From: Chloroflexota bacterium | GTDB lineage: Bacteria > Chloroflexota > Anaerolineae > Anaerolineales > DRMV01 | Length of the DNA stretch: 10,290 bases | Assembly: GCA_013154225.1 (NCBI GenBank) | Contig: JAADCW010000172.1 | Span: 1 to 10,290 of the forward strand | Direction of reading: 5' to 3' | Part shown: positions 1-6,953 of the stretch, piece by piece | Numbering within the stretch: position 1 is the first letter of the stretch | Layout of the letters: every line of letters begins with the position of its first letter | Translations under genes and position numbers: made by a program | The notes under the pieces: generated by a model | Told to the model about the DNA's origin: nothing | Seen by the model: the letters and a program-made list of their open reading frames with translations, nothing else | Databases searched by the model: none

Positions 1-2
1 AT

Positions 3-62
3 TTGAAAGCGGTGGCCAAGATGGTTACGGTGGCGTTTGGTGGCACGGTGAAAGAATCATAG
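3..62 (+). CDS. 3' end of an upstream phage gene (partial, unidentified)
   Basis: The reading frame starting at base 3 is open from the window edge to a TAG at 60-62 and gives 19 residues ending in TVKES. Its codons end mostly in G, such as GTG, GCG, ACG and AAG, as in the tail genes that follow; the other two frames lack this bias. The position just before a tape-measure gene is usually held by a tail assembly chaperone (lambda G/GT type), so that is a reasonable guess, but the fragment is too short to show homology. A second frame stays open to a TAG at 68-70, so a frameshifted product cannot be excluded. Confidence 0.4.
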   Translation: MKAVAKMVTVAFGGTVKES

Positions 63-86
63 GCGGTTAGGTGGTAGGAGGCAAGG

Positions 87-2369
87 GTGACGGTTTTATC
101 GCAATTGCAGGTGCTCTTGACACTGGATGCCGATGAATACGCGGCGGATATCAAGCGCGTCCAGCGCGATACGGAAAAGTGGGGCAAGAAAATGCAGAGC
201 ATTGGGAAGAAGCTCACTGCCGGCATCACAACGCCAATGGTTGCTATGGGAACACTGAGCGTGAAAGCCGCCAGCGACTTGAACGAGGCAATGAACAAGG
301 TCGAGGTCGTGTTTGGCTCTGCAGCGGATATAGTCGAGGAATTTGGGGGGACCGCGGCGCGAAGTGTGGGGATGAGTGAGCGCGCCGCGTTGGAAGCCGC
401 GGGCACGTTTGGTAATCTGTTTACGACGATGGGGCTGGGACAGAAGGCGTCGGCAGATATGTCGGTGAGCCTGGTGAAACTGGCGGGGGATCTGGCGAGT
501 TTCAACAACCTGAACCCGGAAGACGTGCTGGAAAAACTGCGCAGCGGGTTGGTGGGAGAAGTAGAGCCGCTGCGGACGCTGGGTATCAATTTGAACCAGG
601 CCGCGGTGCAGGCGAAGGCGATGGAGATGGGCTTGGCGGACGCGAATGGCCAGCTAAGCCAGGCGGCATTGGTTCAGGCGCGGTATGCGCTGATTTTGGA
701 GCAGACGAAGCACGCGCAGGGAGATTTCGGGCGGACGAGCGACGGTTTGGCGAACAGTACGCGAATTTTACGGGCAGAGTTCGAGGATTTGCAGGCCCGT
801 TTGGGGCAAGAGTTGTTGCCCGCGGCGACCGAGGCGTTGCACGTGTTCGTGGATATGCTGGAGACGTTCAACCAGATGCCGAGCGGCACGCGGAAACTGG
901 TGGTGGAATTCAGTACGTTGGCCGCGGCGACCGGCCCCGCGATTTATGGCGTGGGAAAACTCGCTGAAGGCGTGAGCGATTTATCACGAACGATTGCGGC
1001 TGCGGGTGGCCTGAAGGCGTGGCTAACCACGACGGCAGGTGTGGCCACCAAGGCAAATTTGGCAGCCGCGGCGGTAGCGTCGTGGGCTGTAATGATGCAT
1101 AAGGCGGTCAAGACGGCCAAAGACTTGGGTGCTGCCACGGAAATGTTGAATCAGGCCTACGTGGAGCACGAAATGCGCGTGCGTTTGACCACAGACAACT
1201 ACGAGGATTACGTGCGCGAAATGGCGCGCGCCTATAGGGCAACACACAAAATTGCGCCGAGCCAGGAAGAACTGGTTGAACTGTTGTTGCAGGGCGGCGA
1301 GGCGACAGAGCGATGGCAGAAAGAGACAGGCACGCTCACGCGTGAAATGTGGGAAAACAGCCGAGCAGTACAGGCAGAGGCGGCATCGTATGACCAGGCG
1401 ATGTTGACCAGCGCGGCGTATAGGGACGTTTTGCAACAGGTGGGGGATGAACATCAGGCGCTGGTTGTCTCTATCCGGGGTGCTATTGATACGCAAGCGG
1501 AATTTCAGCGCAGTATGGATTTGTTGCAGGAGGCTATCGAGGGGCCGTTGGGCAAGGCGTATGACGATTACATTGAAAAAACAGGTGAGCTGAGGGAGCG
1601 CATGGGGGACGTGCGGCAACAAATCGAAGCGTTGGAGGGTAAGACGTGGTTATCGGATAGTGAGAAGGAACGCTTGGCGAGTTTGCGGGATGAATATAGC
1701 GATCTGAAAACTGCTCTGGACGGCACGACTGAGGCCTATGAGCGACAGCGCGCGGAGATTATGTACAATATTGCCAGCAAGATGCTTCTGGACGCGATGG
1801 AGCAGGGGTTGGTGAAAGACATGAACAACAGCGGGAGCGCAATTGATGAGGTGTATGGTGCGCTGGCAAATTTGGCGGAGGGATTTGGGCTGATTGATCC
1901 TGCCACGGCAAAGGCGCAGGAAGACATTGGATATTTGGTGGAGGCTTTTTCACAAGGTAAATTGTCGGCGGAGGACTTTGCCAAAGGGGTCATGGGGTTG
2001 TCGAGCAGTGTTCAGTCAATTCCGTCTGAGGTGAATGTAGACATCTACATTCGCCAGCATGGGAGTATCCCGAAAATCAGCGGAGCAGGTGTGAGCGTGC
2101 GCGGGGCGATACCGCAGGCGAAGGGCGGCGATTGGGTGGTGCGCAGGCCGACGCTGTTTCTGGCGGGCGAGGCGGGGCCGGAGCGGGCGACGTTCACGCC
2201 ATTGGGGCGCGCGCCCCAGGTGGAGCCTGCGGCGGCGCGGGTGCAGGTGGTGGTGCCAATCACCTACTCGCCCGCGGTGAGCCTGGGCGACGAGGTGGAG
2301 ATGGAGCGCGTGCTGGGACCATTCGTGGCCGAGCGCGTGCGTGATGCGTTAGCGAGGGCGGGCGTATGA
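87..2369 (+). CDS. phage tail tape-measure protein
   Basis: This 760-residue protein sets tail length in long-tailed phages and is threaded through the tail tube. A GTG start at 87 is supported by AGGAGG at 76-81 with a 5-nt gap. Residues 60-260 look like the conserved N-terminal tape-measure domain, with the motif GDFGRTSDGLANSTRILRAE at 212-231 followed by LGQELLPAATEAL. A hydrophobic Ala-rich stretch lies at about 305-340, and a charged, heptad-like helical region at about 470-560. Near the C-terminus, GGDWVVRRPTLFLAGEAGPE (680-699) matches the GEAGPE segment typical of tape-measure C-termini. The gene overlaps the hub gene by ATGA, so the two are probably translationally coupled. At roughly 1.5 angstrom per residue the upper bound on tail length is about 110 nm; this is an inference. 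The family call is secure; close relatives cannot be named from here. Confidence 0.92.
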   Translation: MTVLSQLQVLLTLDADEYAADIKRVQRDTEKWGKKMQSIGKKLTAGITTPMVAMGTLSVKAASDLNEAMNKVEVVFGSAADIVEEFGGTAARSVGMSERAALEAAGTFGNLFTTMGLGQKASADMSVSLVKLAGDLASFNNLNPEDVLEKLRSGLVGEVEPLRTLGINLNQAAVQAKAMEMGLADANGQLSQAALVQARYALILEQTKHAQGDFGRTSDGLANSTRILRAEFEDLQARLGQELLPAATEALHVFVDMLETFNQMPSGTRKLVVEFSTLAAATGPAIYGVGKLAEGVSDLSRTIAAAGGLKAWLTTTAGVATKANLAAAAVASWAVMMHKAVKTAKDLGAATEMLNQAYVEHEMRVRLTTDNYEDYVREMARAYRATHKIAPSQEELVELLLQGGEATERWQKETGTLTREMWENSRAVQAEAASYDQAMLTSAAYRDVLQQVGDEHQALVVSIRGAIDTQAEFQRSMDLLQEAIEGPLGKAYDDYIEKTGELRERMGDVRQQIEALEGKTWLSDSEKERLASLRDEYSDLKTALDGTTEAYERQRAEIMYNIASKMLLDAMEQGLVKDMNNSGSAIDEVYGALANLAEGFGLIDPATAKAQEDIGYLVEAFSQGKLSAEDFAKGVMGLSSSVQSIPSEVNVDIYIRQHGSIPKISGAGVSVRGAIPQAKGGDWVVRRPTLFLAGEAGPERATFTPLGRAPQVEPAAARVQVVVPITYSPAVSLGDEVEMERVLGPFVAERVRDALARAGV

Positions 2370-3787
2370 CGCGAAGGTGGCATTTGTGGGTGGATTGGGA
2401 CGGCGACGGCGTCTATGAGGCCGACGAGGGTGGACCGCTTTATGGGGTGACGCTGGAGCGAGGCCGCAAAAATGTGATTGCGCGTAATGGAAATGGATTT
2501 GAGCCCCCGCAACCAGGCAGCGGGACGTTACTGCTTTTGGATTTAGACGGGCGTTATGACCCGTGGAATGAGACGTCTCCCATATACCCTAATTTCACGG
2601 CGAACAAGCGTTTCAGGATAGAGGTAGAGGAAAACGGTACTGTGTGGCCGGTGATGACGGGGAATATCAAGAAAATCCAGCGCGTGGAAGGCAATGTGCC
2701 CGCGGTGCGGTTGGATCTCGAGGGAGCGTTGGCACTGCTGGGCGAAGACGTATGGGTCACGATGCAGAAGAACATCTATGCCGGAGATGCAATGGAGATG
2801 GTGCTGGATGCAGCAGGGTGGCCAGCAGATCGCGACCTTTCGGCTGGCGTAGATGAGAAAGCGGTATGGTGGGTGAGCGGTGTGAGCGCGCTGCAGGCGC
2901 TGCACGAGTTAGCAGAGGCGGAGTATGGCACGCTGGTGATGCGCGCCGACGGCACGATACGCTTCCGTTCGCGTCACGATTTCTATGACGTGGTGGCTAC
3001 GGTGACAGGTGCGGATATTCAGCGCGGATATCGCATTCCGTTGCCGTGGGATGTCGTGCGCACGGTGGCGCGGGTGCGGGCATATTTGCCGAAGGACACG
3101 TCGGGGTTGCTGTACGAATACCAGGCTTCGGTGCCGGTGCAGGGTAGCGAGACTGCGGAGATTTTCATTAGTGTGCAGGACGTTTACATCGGCGAAATTA
3201 CATCGGTGGAGCACATGGCGAATGCCAGCGCGGACGGCACGGGTGCAGATGTAAGTGACCAGGTGACGGTGACTGCAACGCTGCTCAGCCCACAGCGCGT
3301 GAAGTTGGAAGTCGCAAACAGCAGCACAAGCACGGTGTATTTGCAATCGGTGAAGTTCTATGGAAACGGCGTCACGATGGATGGTTACGTGGATTACGAA
3401 GCGCGCAACGATGATGGGGCTGCATTGTATGGTGAGCGCGCGCTGACTGTGGATGTGATGTGGCTACAAGACGCGCTGGTGGCCAAGGACATTGCCGACC
3501 ATCTGGCCTGGTGGTATGGTGAGCCAGCGACGGGGCGGGCGGCGGTAGAGGTGCGGCTCAAAGACCGCCCGGCGTTGCAGTTTGGCGTGGACGTGGGTGA
3601 TGTGGTGAGCCTGGATTTAGGCAGTATTCAGGGAAATTACAGATTGATTCATGTCGAGCATCATTGGTTAGACAGGGTGGGCCGTATGGTAGAAACAAAA
3701 TGGATATTGCAACCCGCGTTTGCATTTGGTGATTTGTATTGGATTTTCCCGACTGCGTTGGGGATATCGTCGCGATTTGGGTTCTGA
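2366..3787 (+). CDS. phage tail hub / baseplate-like minor tail protein
   Basis: This 473-residue structural protein probably sits at the tail tip, where tail tube, fibres and host surface meet. The ATG overlaps the tape-measure stop (ATGA). It opens with a DWDGDGVYEADE loop (residues 10-21), resembling a DxDxDG calcium-binding loop. This is followed by a signature of siphovirus tail-tip proteins: GTLLLLDLDGRYDPWNETSP at 53-72, then RFRIEVEENG and MTGNIKKIQ near 98-105. Residues 172-203 (a helix, then GTLVMRADGTIRFRSR) resemble the repeated domain of hub proteins in which a LaEAE...G helix precedes a xDGTxxFxxR strand. Residues 366-435 (helix KDIADHLAWWYG, then VDVGDVVSLDL and YRLIHVEHHW) fit the C-terminal hub domain. 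A beta-rich segment at about 250-340 has no clear family. No enzymatic motif is visible. The order TMP-hub-fibre supports the role; which classical protein (Dit or Tal/gp27) it corresponds to is unclear. Confidence 0.75.
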   Translation: MTRRWHLWVDWDGDGVYEADEGGPLYGVTLERGRKNVIARNGNGFEPPQPGSGTLLLLDLDGRYDPWNETSPIYPNFTANKRFRIEVEENGTVWPVMTGNIKKIQRVEGNVPAVRLDLEGALALLGEDVWVTMQKNIYAGDAMEMVLDAAGWPADRDLSAGVDEKAVWWVSGVSALQALHELAEAEYGTLVMRADGTIRFRSRHDFYDVVATVTGADIQRGYRIPLPWDVVRTVARVRAYLPKDTSGLLYEYQASVPVQGSETAEIFISVQDVYIGEITSVEHMANASADGTGADVSDQVTVTATLLSPQRVKLEVANSSTSTVYLQSVKFYGNGVTMDGYVDYEARNDDGAALYGERALTVDVMWLQDALVAKDIADHLAWWYGEPATGRAAVEVRLKDRPALQFGVDVGDVVSLDLGSIQGNYRLIHVEHHWLDRVGRMVETKWILQPAFAFGDLYWIFPTALGISSRFGF

Positions 3788-3797
3788 GGAGGGCATG

Positions 3798-4097
3798 ATG
3801 AGAGCAACACCGGAAACGCTAAAGAGCAGGATGCGGGTGACGACGATGCGGGAGGTATTCCGGCGGCTGGCGAAATATAGCGGCCAGCGCATTGTTGACG
3901 AGATGGCAGAGGAGGGGGTGAAGGCGATGTGGGATGAGGTGCGCTGGGTGGCGCGGTGCGAGTGCGGCGGGGCCGAGGTGGTCGACCCTGCGGAGCCGGT
4001 GTTTTTCTGCTGTTCGTGTGGGAATGCGGGCGTCGGTGGCCGCTGGCGTCCGGTGGTGTTTCCTGAAGATGTGGAGGTGAGCGATGCCGATAAGTGA
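3798..4097 (+). CDS. small phage zinc-ribbon protein, function unknown
   Basis: I choose the second of two adjacent ATGs (3798), because GGAGG at 3788-3792 lies 5 nt before it; ATG 3795 would leave only 2 nt. The product is 99 residues. The first half (1-50) is basic and predicted helical (TMREVFRRLAKYSGQRIVDE). The second half carries CEC at 54-56 and CCSC at 71-74, a CxC...CxxC pattern expected to hold one zinc ion in a ribbon fold. The last residues are acidic. It starts 10 nt after the hub stop and overlaps the next gene by 14 nt, so it belongs to the tail operon. It could be a small structural part, a chaperone for the tail tip, or a regulator; the sequence does not decide. I recognise no named family. 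Confidence 0.75.
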   Translation: MRATPETLKSRMRVTTMREVFRRLAKYSGQRIVDEMAEEGVKAMWDEVRWVARCECGGAEVVDPAEPVFFCCSCGNAGVGGRWRPVVFPEDVEVSDADK

Positions 4098-5394
4098 TTG
4101 GGTGGAATTGCCGGTGGTAACCACCGGAGACATATGGACGGCCGCGGCACATAATACATACATTCGAAACAATCAGAAGATTTTGCGTGACGCCCTGGTC
4201 CTGGGCCACGGCCAGGAGGCGAATGTGGATATGGTGGACGAGCGGCACGGTGAGCCGGGGAAGTTTCCGGGATTGGTGCCGGTTGACCGTGAGACGGTGA
4301 CGCTGGCCGAGGGTACGGCGGATTGGGTGACGATTGCAACCACGACTACGGACGGCGCAGCGTCTGATTTTGTGCTGGTCGAGGGCGGTTACGGTGCGGC
4401 AGGGTACGCCACGGTGGAGGCGGTGGCGGACACCGGTGGGGCTTCGCAGTTGCGGGTGAGACCAGGGCGCACCGGGGCGTTTGTGAGCGCGGTGCGGGTG
4501 GTAGATGACGGCGCGGGGACGCTGTATTTGCAGGCGCGTGTGGATGTGCCAGCAGACGGCTACGGCGACCGGTTGCTGGTGGTATACCGGTATAGCCTGA
4601 GCAATGGAGGCGTGACGACGTGGGCATTGGATACTGCTACACCAGACACAACCAACGTCCACACTGTAACAATGTTGCAAAATGGTTCCTGGCGACTGGT
4701 ACGGGTCCTGAATGGGGCTGGCACGGTTGACTGGATGACAAGTGCACAGCGCTTGGATATATTTTCCTTATATGATGAGGGCGGAGATATTCAACAAAAC
4801 GCTGATCTAAGTAACATGTTCGATGACGATACCGCCACTGTCGGATTTTCCATCAAGGCCGATGGAACAGCGTGGTTTATCCTTGATGCCGGCAGACCGC
4901 TACCCGTAGGAAAGATAAAAGTGTACATTGACGCCGGTCCGAGTGCTACGTACACCATATATGCATCAAACGACCATGAAACGTGGACCGATGTAGGTTC
5001 GTTTGATACAGATTCTCAGGGTGAAACAGAGTTTGACATTACTGACACCGTTGCGCGCTACTGGAAAATTTACGTCGAGCGCCCAGGAACCAGTGCAGAG
5101 CAGGATATCTGCTACCTAAATTTCTATCTCATATCATCGTTGGTGGTAACAAGTCTCCCGGTAGGTGCCACGTGTAGCCTACACGCGAGCGACGGAACAG
5201 AACTGGAGGCGTCACGGTACGTAGGATGGGCCGCGGCATCATATGTGCTATTCACTACAGATGTGGCCAGTATTGCTGAAATCCGCATCACCAAGCCGGA
5301 TGGCGTTACGGGGTGGTTGTCCTTCCCCATCTGGGCCATCGACGGTGGGGACCTGGTAAACGGGGATGTGCTCACGCTGTACAGTGAGATGTGA
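4084..5394 (+). CDS. putative phage receptor-binding/tail-fibre protein with discoidin (F5/8 type C) domain
   Basis: The start at 4084 has GGAGGT at 4073-4078 with a 5-nt gap. The product is 436 residues. Residues 15-38 (GDIWTAAAHNTYIRNNQKIL) resemble the T-A-x-x-N-T-x-x-R-x-N motif near the N-terminus of many phage fibre-like proteins, probably the attachment end. Residues 65-210 are Thr/Val/Gly-rich and beta-predicted. Residues 243-350 form a discoidin-like beta sandwich: FDDDTATV, a W-x-x-x-D-x-G strand (AWFILDAGRPL), YTIYASNDHETWTDVGSFD and the closing ARYWKIYVE. Discoidin/CBM32-type domains bind glycans or lipids, so host-surface binding is the natural role. Residues 352-436 are another beta-rich, unassigned domain. 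The gene is last in the tail operon, just before a terminator, where fibre genes usually sit. Base composition falls sharply within the gene, from 43 of 60 GC at 4441-4500 to 24 of 60 at 4741-4800. Confidence 0.72.
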   Translation: MPISDWVELPVVTTGDIWTAAAHNTYIRNNQKILRDALVLGHGQEANVDMVDERHGEPGKFPGLVPVDRETVTLAEGTADWVTIATTTTDGAASDFVLVEGGYGAAGYATVEAVADTGGASQLRVRPGRTGAFVSAVRVVDDGAGTLYLQARVDVPADGYGDRLLVVYRYSLSNGGVTTWALDTATPDTTNVHTVTMLQNGSWRLVRVLNGAGTVDWMTSAQRLDIFSLYDEGGDIQQNADLSNMFDDDTATVGFSIKADGTAWFILDAGRPLPVGKIKVYIDAGPSATYTIYASNDHETWTDVGSFDTDSQGETEFDITDTVARYWKIYVERPGTSAEQDICYLNFYLISSLVVTSLPVGATCSLHASDGTELEASRYVGWAAASYVLFTTDVASIAEIRITKPDGVTGWLSFPIWAIDGGDLVNGDVLTLYSEM

Positions 5395-5403
5395 AAAACG
5401 AAA

Positions 5404-5434
5404 AGCCCGCTCATACCGAGCGGGCTGGTTGTTT
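5404..5434 (+). terminator. rho-independent terminator of the phage tail operon
   Basis: A perfect 9-bp stem, AGCCCGCTC (5404-5412) with GAGCGGGCT (5418-5426), closes a 5-nt loop and is followed by GGTTGTTTT. It lies 9 bp after the stop of the discoidin protein and ends the tail transcript. Confidence 0.88.
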
Positions 5435-5501
5435 TAGAGCAGTCAGGGGAGTGCGTGGTAAAATTCGTGCGTAAGATGCAAGGCTCGCCTGGGGCTTAAA
5501 C

Positions 5502-5530
5502 AAAAAAGGGCGGCTTTTGAGCCGCCTTTT

Positions 5531-5531
<1 letters not shown>
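5502..5531 (-). terminator. terminator of the tRNA-Leu gene
   Basis: GGCGGCT (5509-5515) pairs with AGCCGCC (5520-5526) around a 4-nt loop, and the stem extends outward through A/T pairs. Read on the minus strand it begins right after the tRNA CCA and ends in six T (5507-5502). The flanking A and T runs may let it also work on the + strand. Confidence 0.82.
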
Positions 5532-5619
<88 letters not shown>

Positions 5620-5630
5620 ACGCAGGCCTA

Positions 5631-5659
5631 AGTATACTCGGATTGGCGGCATAGGTCAA
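5631..5659 (-). promoter_or_regulatory. sigma-70 type promoter of tRNA-Leu
   Basis: On the minus strand the -35 box TTGACC (5659-5654) and the -10 box TATACT (5636-5631) are exactly 17 bp apart. Each matches the sigma-70 consensus at five of six positions. Transcription would start about 5 nt before the mature tRNA end at 5619. An A/T-rich stretch (AAAATTATT) just upstream of the -35 could act as an UP element. Confidence 0.85.
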
Positions 5660-5668
5660 TAATTTTGC

Positions 5669-5705
5669 GGCCTGCAAGTCTCGGCTTGTTTGAAAATTGC
5701 AGGCC
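5669..5705. repeat. 9-bp inverted repeat between the tRNA promoter and the YchF-like gene
   Basis: GGCCTGCAA (5669-5677) and its exact complement TTGCAGGCC (5697-5705) flank a 19-nt spacer. A third GCAGGCC occurs at 5622-5628, beside the tRNA start. No T run follows, so it is unlikely to be a terminator. It could be a leader hairpin of the YchF-like gene or a protein-binding site; its role is unknown. Confidence 0.5.
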
Positions 5706-5786
5706 AAAACATGGTGCGTCAGCCTGGTTTGGCGGGCTTCCCGTGGCAAAAGGCTGAGGCGCCAATCCTAAATTCGAGGAGTTCCT

Positions 5787-6854
5787 ATGCGTTTAGGCAT
5801 CATTGGCTTATCGCAGAGTGGCAAAACCACTGTCTTCAACGCTTTGACCCGAGGCAACGCGCCGCTGACCATGAGCGGTGGCCGTTTTGAGGTCCATACC
5901 GCGGTGGTGGACGTGCCCGACCCGCGGGTGGACGCTCTTTCGGAAATGTTCAAGCCTCGGCGCACAATTTACGCCAAGGTTACTTACGCGGATATTGCTG
6001 GGTTGGAAGGCAAGGCCAGCGGTGATATTTCCGGCCCCTTGCTCAATCAACTGACCCAAATGGATGGCCTGGTGCACGTGGTGCGCTGCTTTGAAGACCC
6101 CAGCGTGCCCCATCCTATGGGCAGTGTGGACCCTCTGCGGGATGTGGCCGCGATGGATGCGGAGTTCCTGCTCAACGACCTCATTGCCGTGGAGCGCAAA
6201 CTGGAGCGGCTGGAAGAGGAATGGAAGAAAAGCGCTCGCGATCGCAAACAGATTGAGCAGGAGCAAGCCCTGTTCAAGAAATTGTACGAAGCCCTGTCCG
6301 AAGAAATCCCTCTGCGGGATGTGGAACTGACCCCGGCGGAGGAAAAACTTCTGGCCGGTTTTGGTTTCCTTTCTCGCAAGCCTTTGCTCATCCTTTTCAA
6401 CCTTGGCGAAGGCCAGGAAGCGCCGCAATTGGATTACCCGCACAAGCGCAGTGCTGTGGCCTCGCTGATGGGCAAACTGGAAATGGAAATTGCCCAACTG
6501 CCGCCCGAGGATGCTGAGATTTTCCTGGCAGAATACGGCATTGAGGAACCCGGCCTGAACCGTGTGATCCGCCTTTCTTATGAATTGCTGGGTTTGATTT
6601 CGTTCTTCACCGTGGGTGAAGACGAAGTGCGGGCGTGGACCGTGCGCCGCGGTGCCACTGCCCCTGAGGCCGCGGGCGTTATCCACACGGATTTGCAGAA
6701 AGGGTTTATCCGTGCTGAGGTGATTTCTTACGACGATTTGATGGCCGCGGGAAGCATGGCCGCAGCCCGGAAAGAAGGCAAACTGCGGTTGGAAGGCAAG
6801 GACTACATCGTGCAAGACGGCGATATTTTGCACATCCGCTTCAACGTCCGCTAA
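5787..6854 (+). CDS. YchF/Obg-like P-loop NTPase with C-terminal TGS domain (diverged)
   Basis: The ATG at 5787 follows GAGGAG (5776-5781) by 5 nt. The 355-residue length is close to YchF (about 363). YchF/OLA1 proteins are cytosolic, ribosome-associated NTPases that favour ATP and have been linked to stress and redox responses. Visible motifs are the P-loop GLSQSGKT (7-14), DIAG (69-72, G3), FNLGE (204-208, the NxxE form of G4 linked to ATP use), and RSAVASLMGKLEMEI (221-235, near G5). The helical, coiled-coil-like insert is at about 128-180, and the TGS domain at about 268-354 (ISFFTVGEDEVRAWTVRRGA onward). VHVVRCFEDP and HPMGSVDPLRD match YchF closely. The oddities are a P-loop QSGKT instead of NVGKS, and a switch I region (25-45) lacking the usual NYPFCTIEPN. 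It may be a paralogue, so I do not assign the symbol ychF. Confidence 0.85.
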   Translation: MRLGIIGLSQSGKTTVFNALTRGNAPLTMSGGRFEVHTAVVDVPDPRVDALSEMFKPRRTIYAKVTYADIAGLEGKASGDISGPLLNQLTQMDGLVHVVRCFEDPSVPHPMGSVDPLRDVAAMDAEFLLNDLIAVERKLERLEEEWKKSARDRKQIEQEQALFKKLYEALSEEIPLRDVELTPAEEKLLAGFGFLSRKPLLILFNLGEGQEAPQLDYPHKRSAVASLMGKLEMEIAQLPPEDAEIFLAEYGIEEPGLNRVIRLSYELLGLISFFTVGEDEVRAWTVRRGATAPEAAGVIHTDLQKGFIRAEVISYDDLMAAGSMAAARKEGKLRLEGKDYIVQDGDILHIRFNVR

Positions 6855-6866
6855 CGCCTTACCCGC

Positions 6867-6925
6867 AATTCGCGCTTCGCAATTCCTCATTAATTCGCGG
6901 TTCGCAATTCCTCATTCGCAATTTC
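6867..6925. repeat. tandem 25-bp repeat (two copies plus a partial third)
   Basis: Bases 6867-6891 and 6892-6916 are the same 25-bp unit with one C/G difference at the ninth base. The shared core is TTCGCAATTCCTCATT. A partial third copy (CGCAATTTC) follows at 6917-6925, and a GCAATTCGCG overlap precedes the block. It lies in the 99-bp gap before pepF. No terminator for the YchF-like gene and no clear promoter for pepF are visible in this gap. Confidence 0.85.
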
Positions 6926-6953
6926 TTTCTCCCCCCACCCTGGAGAGACCCCT

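Noticed and set aside
3720..3797. Upstream extension of the zinc-ribbon gene into the hub gene
   Set aside because: The extra 26 residues lie within the hub C-terminus and lack a ribosome site, whereas ATG 3798 has GGAGG at a proper distance.
3661..4680. 339-residue open frame on the minus strand
   Set aside because: It runs opposite three tail genes with good ribosome sites, and its Pro/His/Arg-rich product is typical of an antisense shadow.
4084..5394. Diversity-generating retroelement target in the fibre gene
   Set aside because: There is no reverse transcriptase, no template repeat and no adenine-biased variable copy in the window.
5808..6890. 360-residue open frame on the minus strand
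   Set aside because: It is antisense to the YchF-like gene, which has clear P-loop and TGS motifs; the shadow has no motif or ribosome site.
6867..6925. CRISPR-like repeats
   Set aside because: The units are directly adjacent with no spacers, and no cas gene is present.
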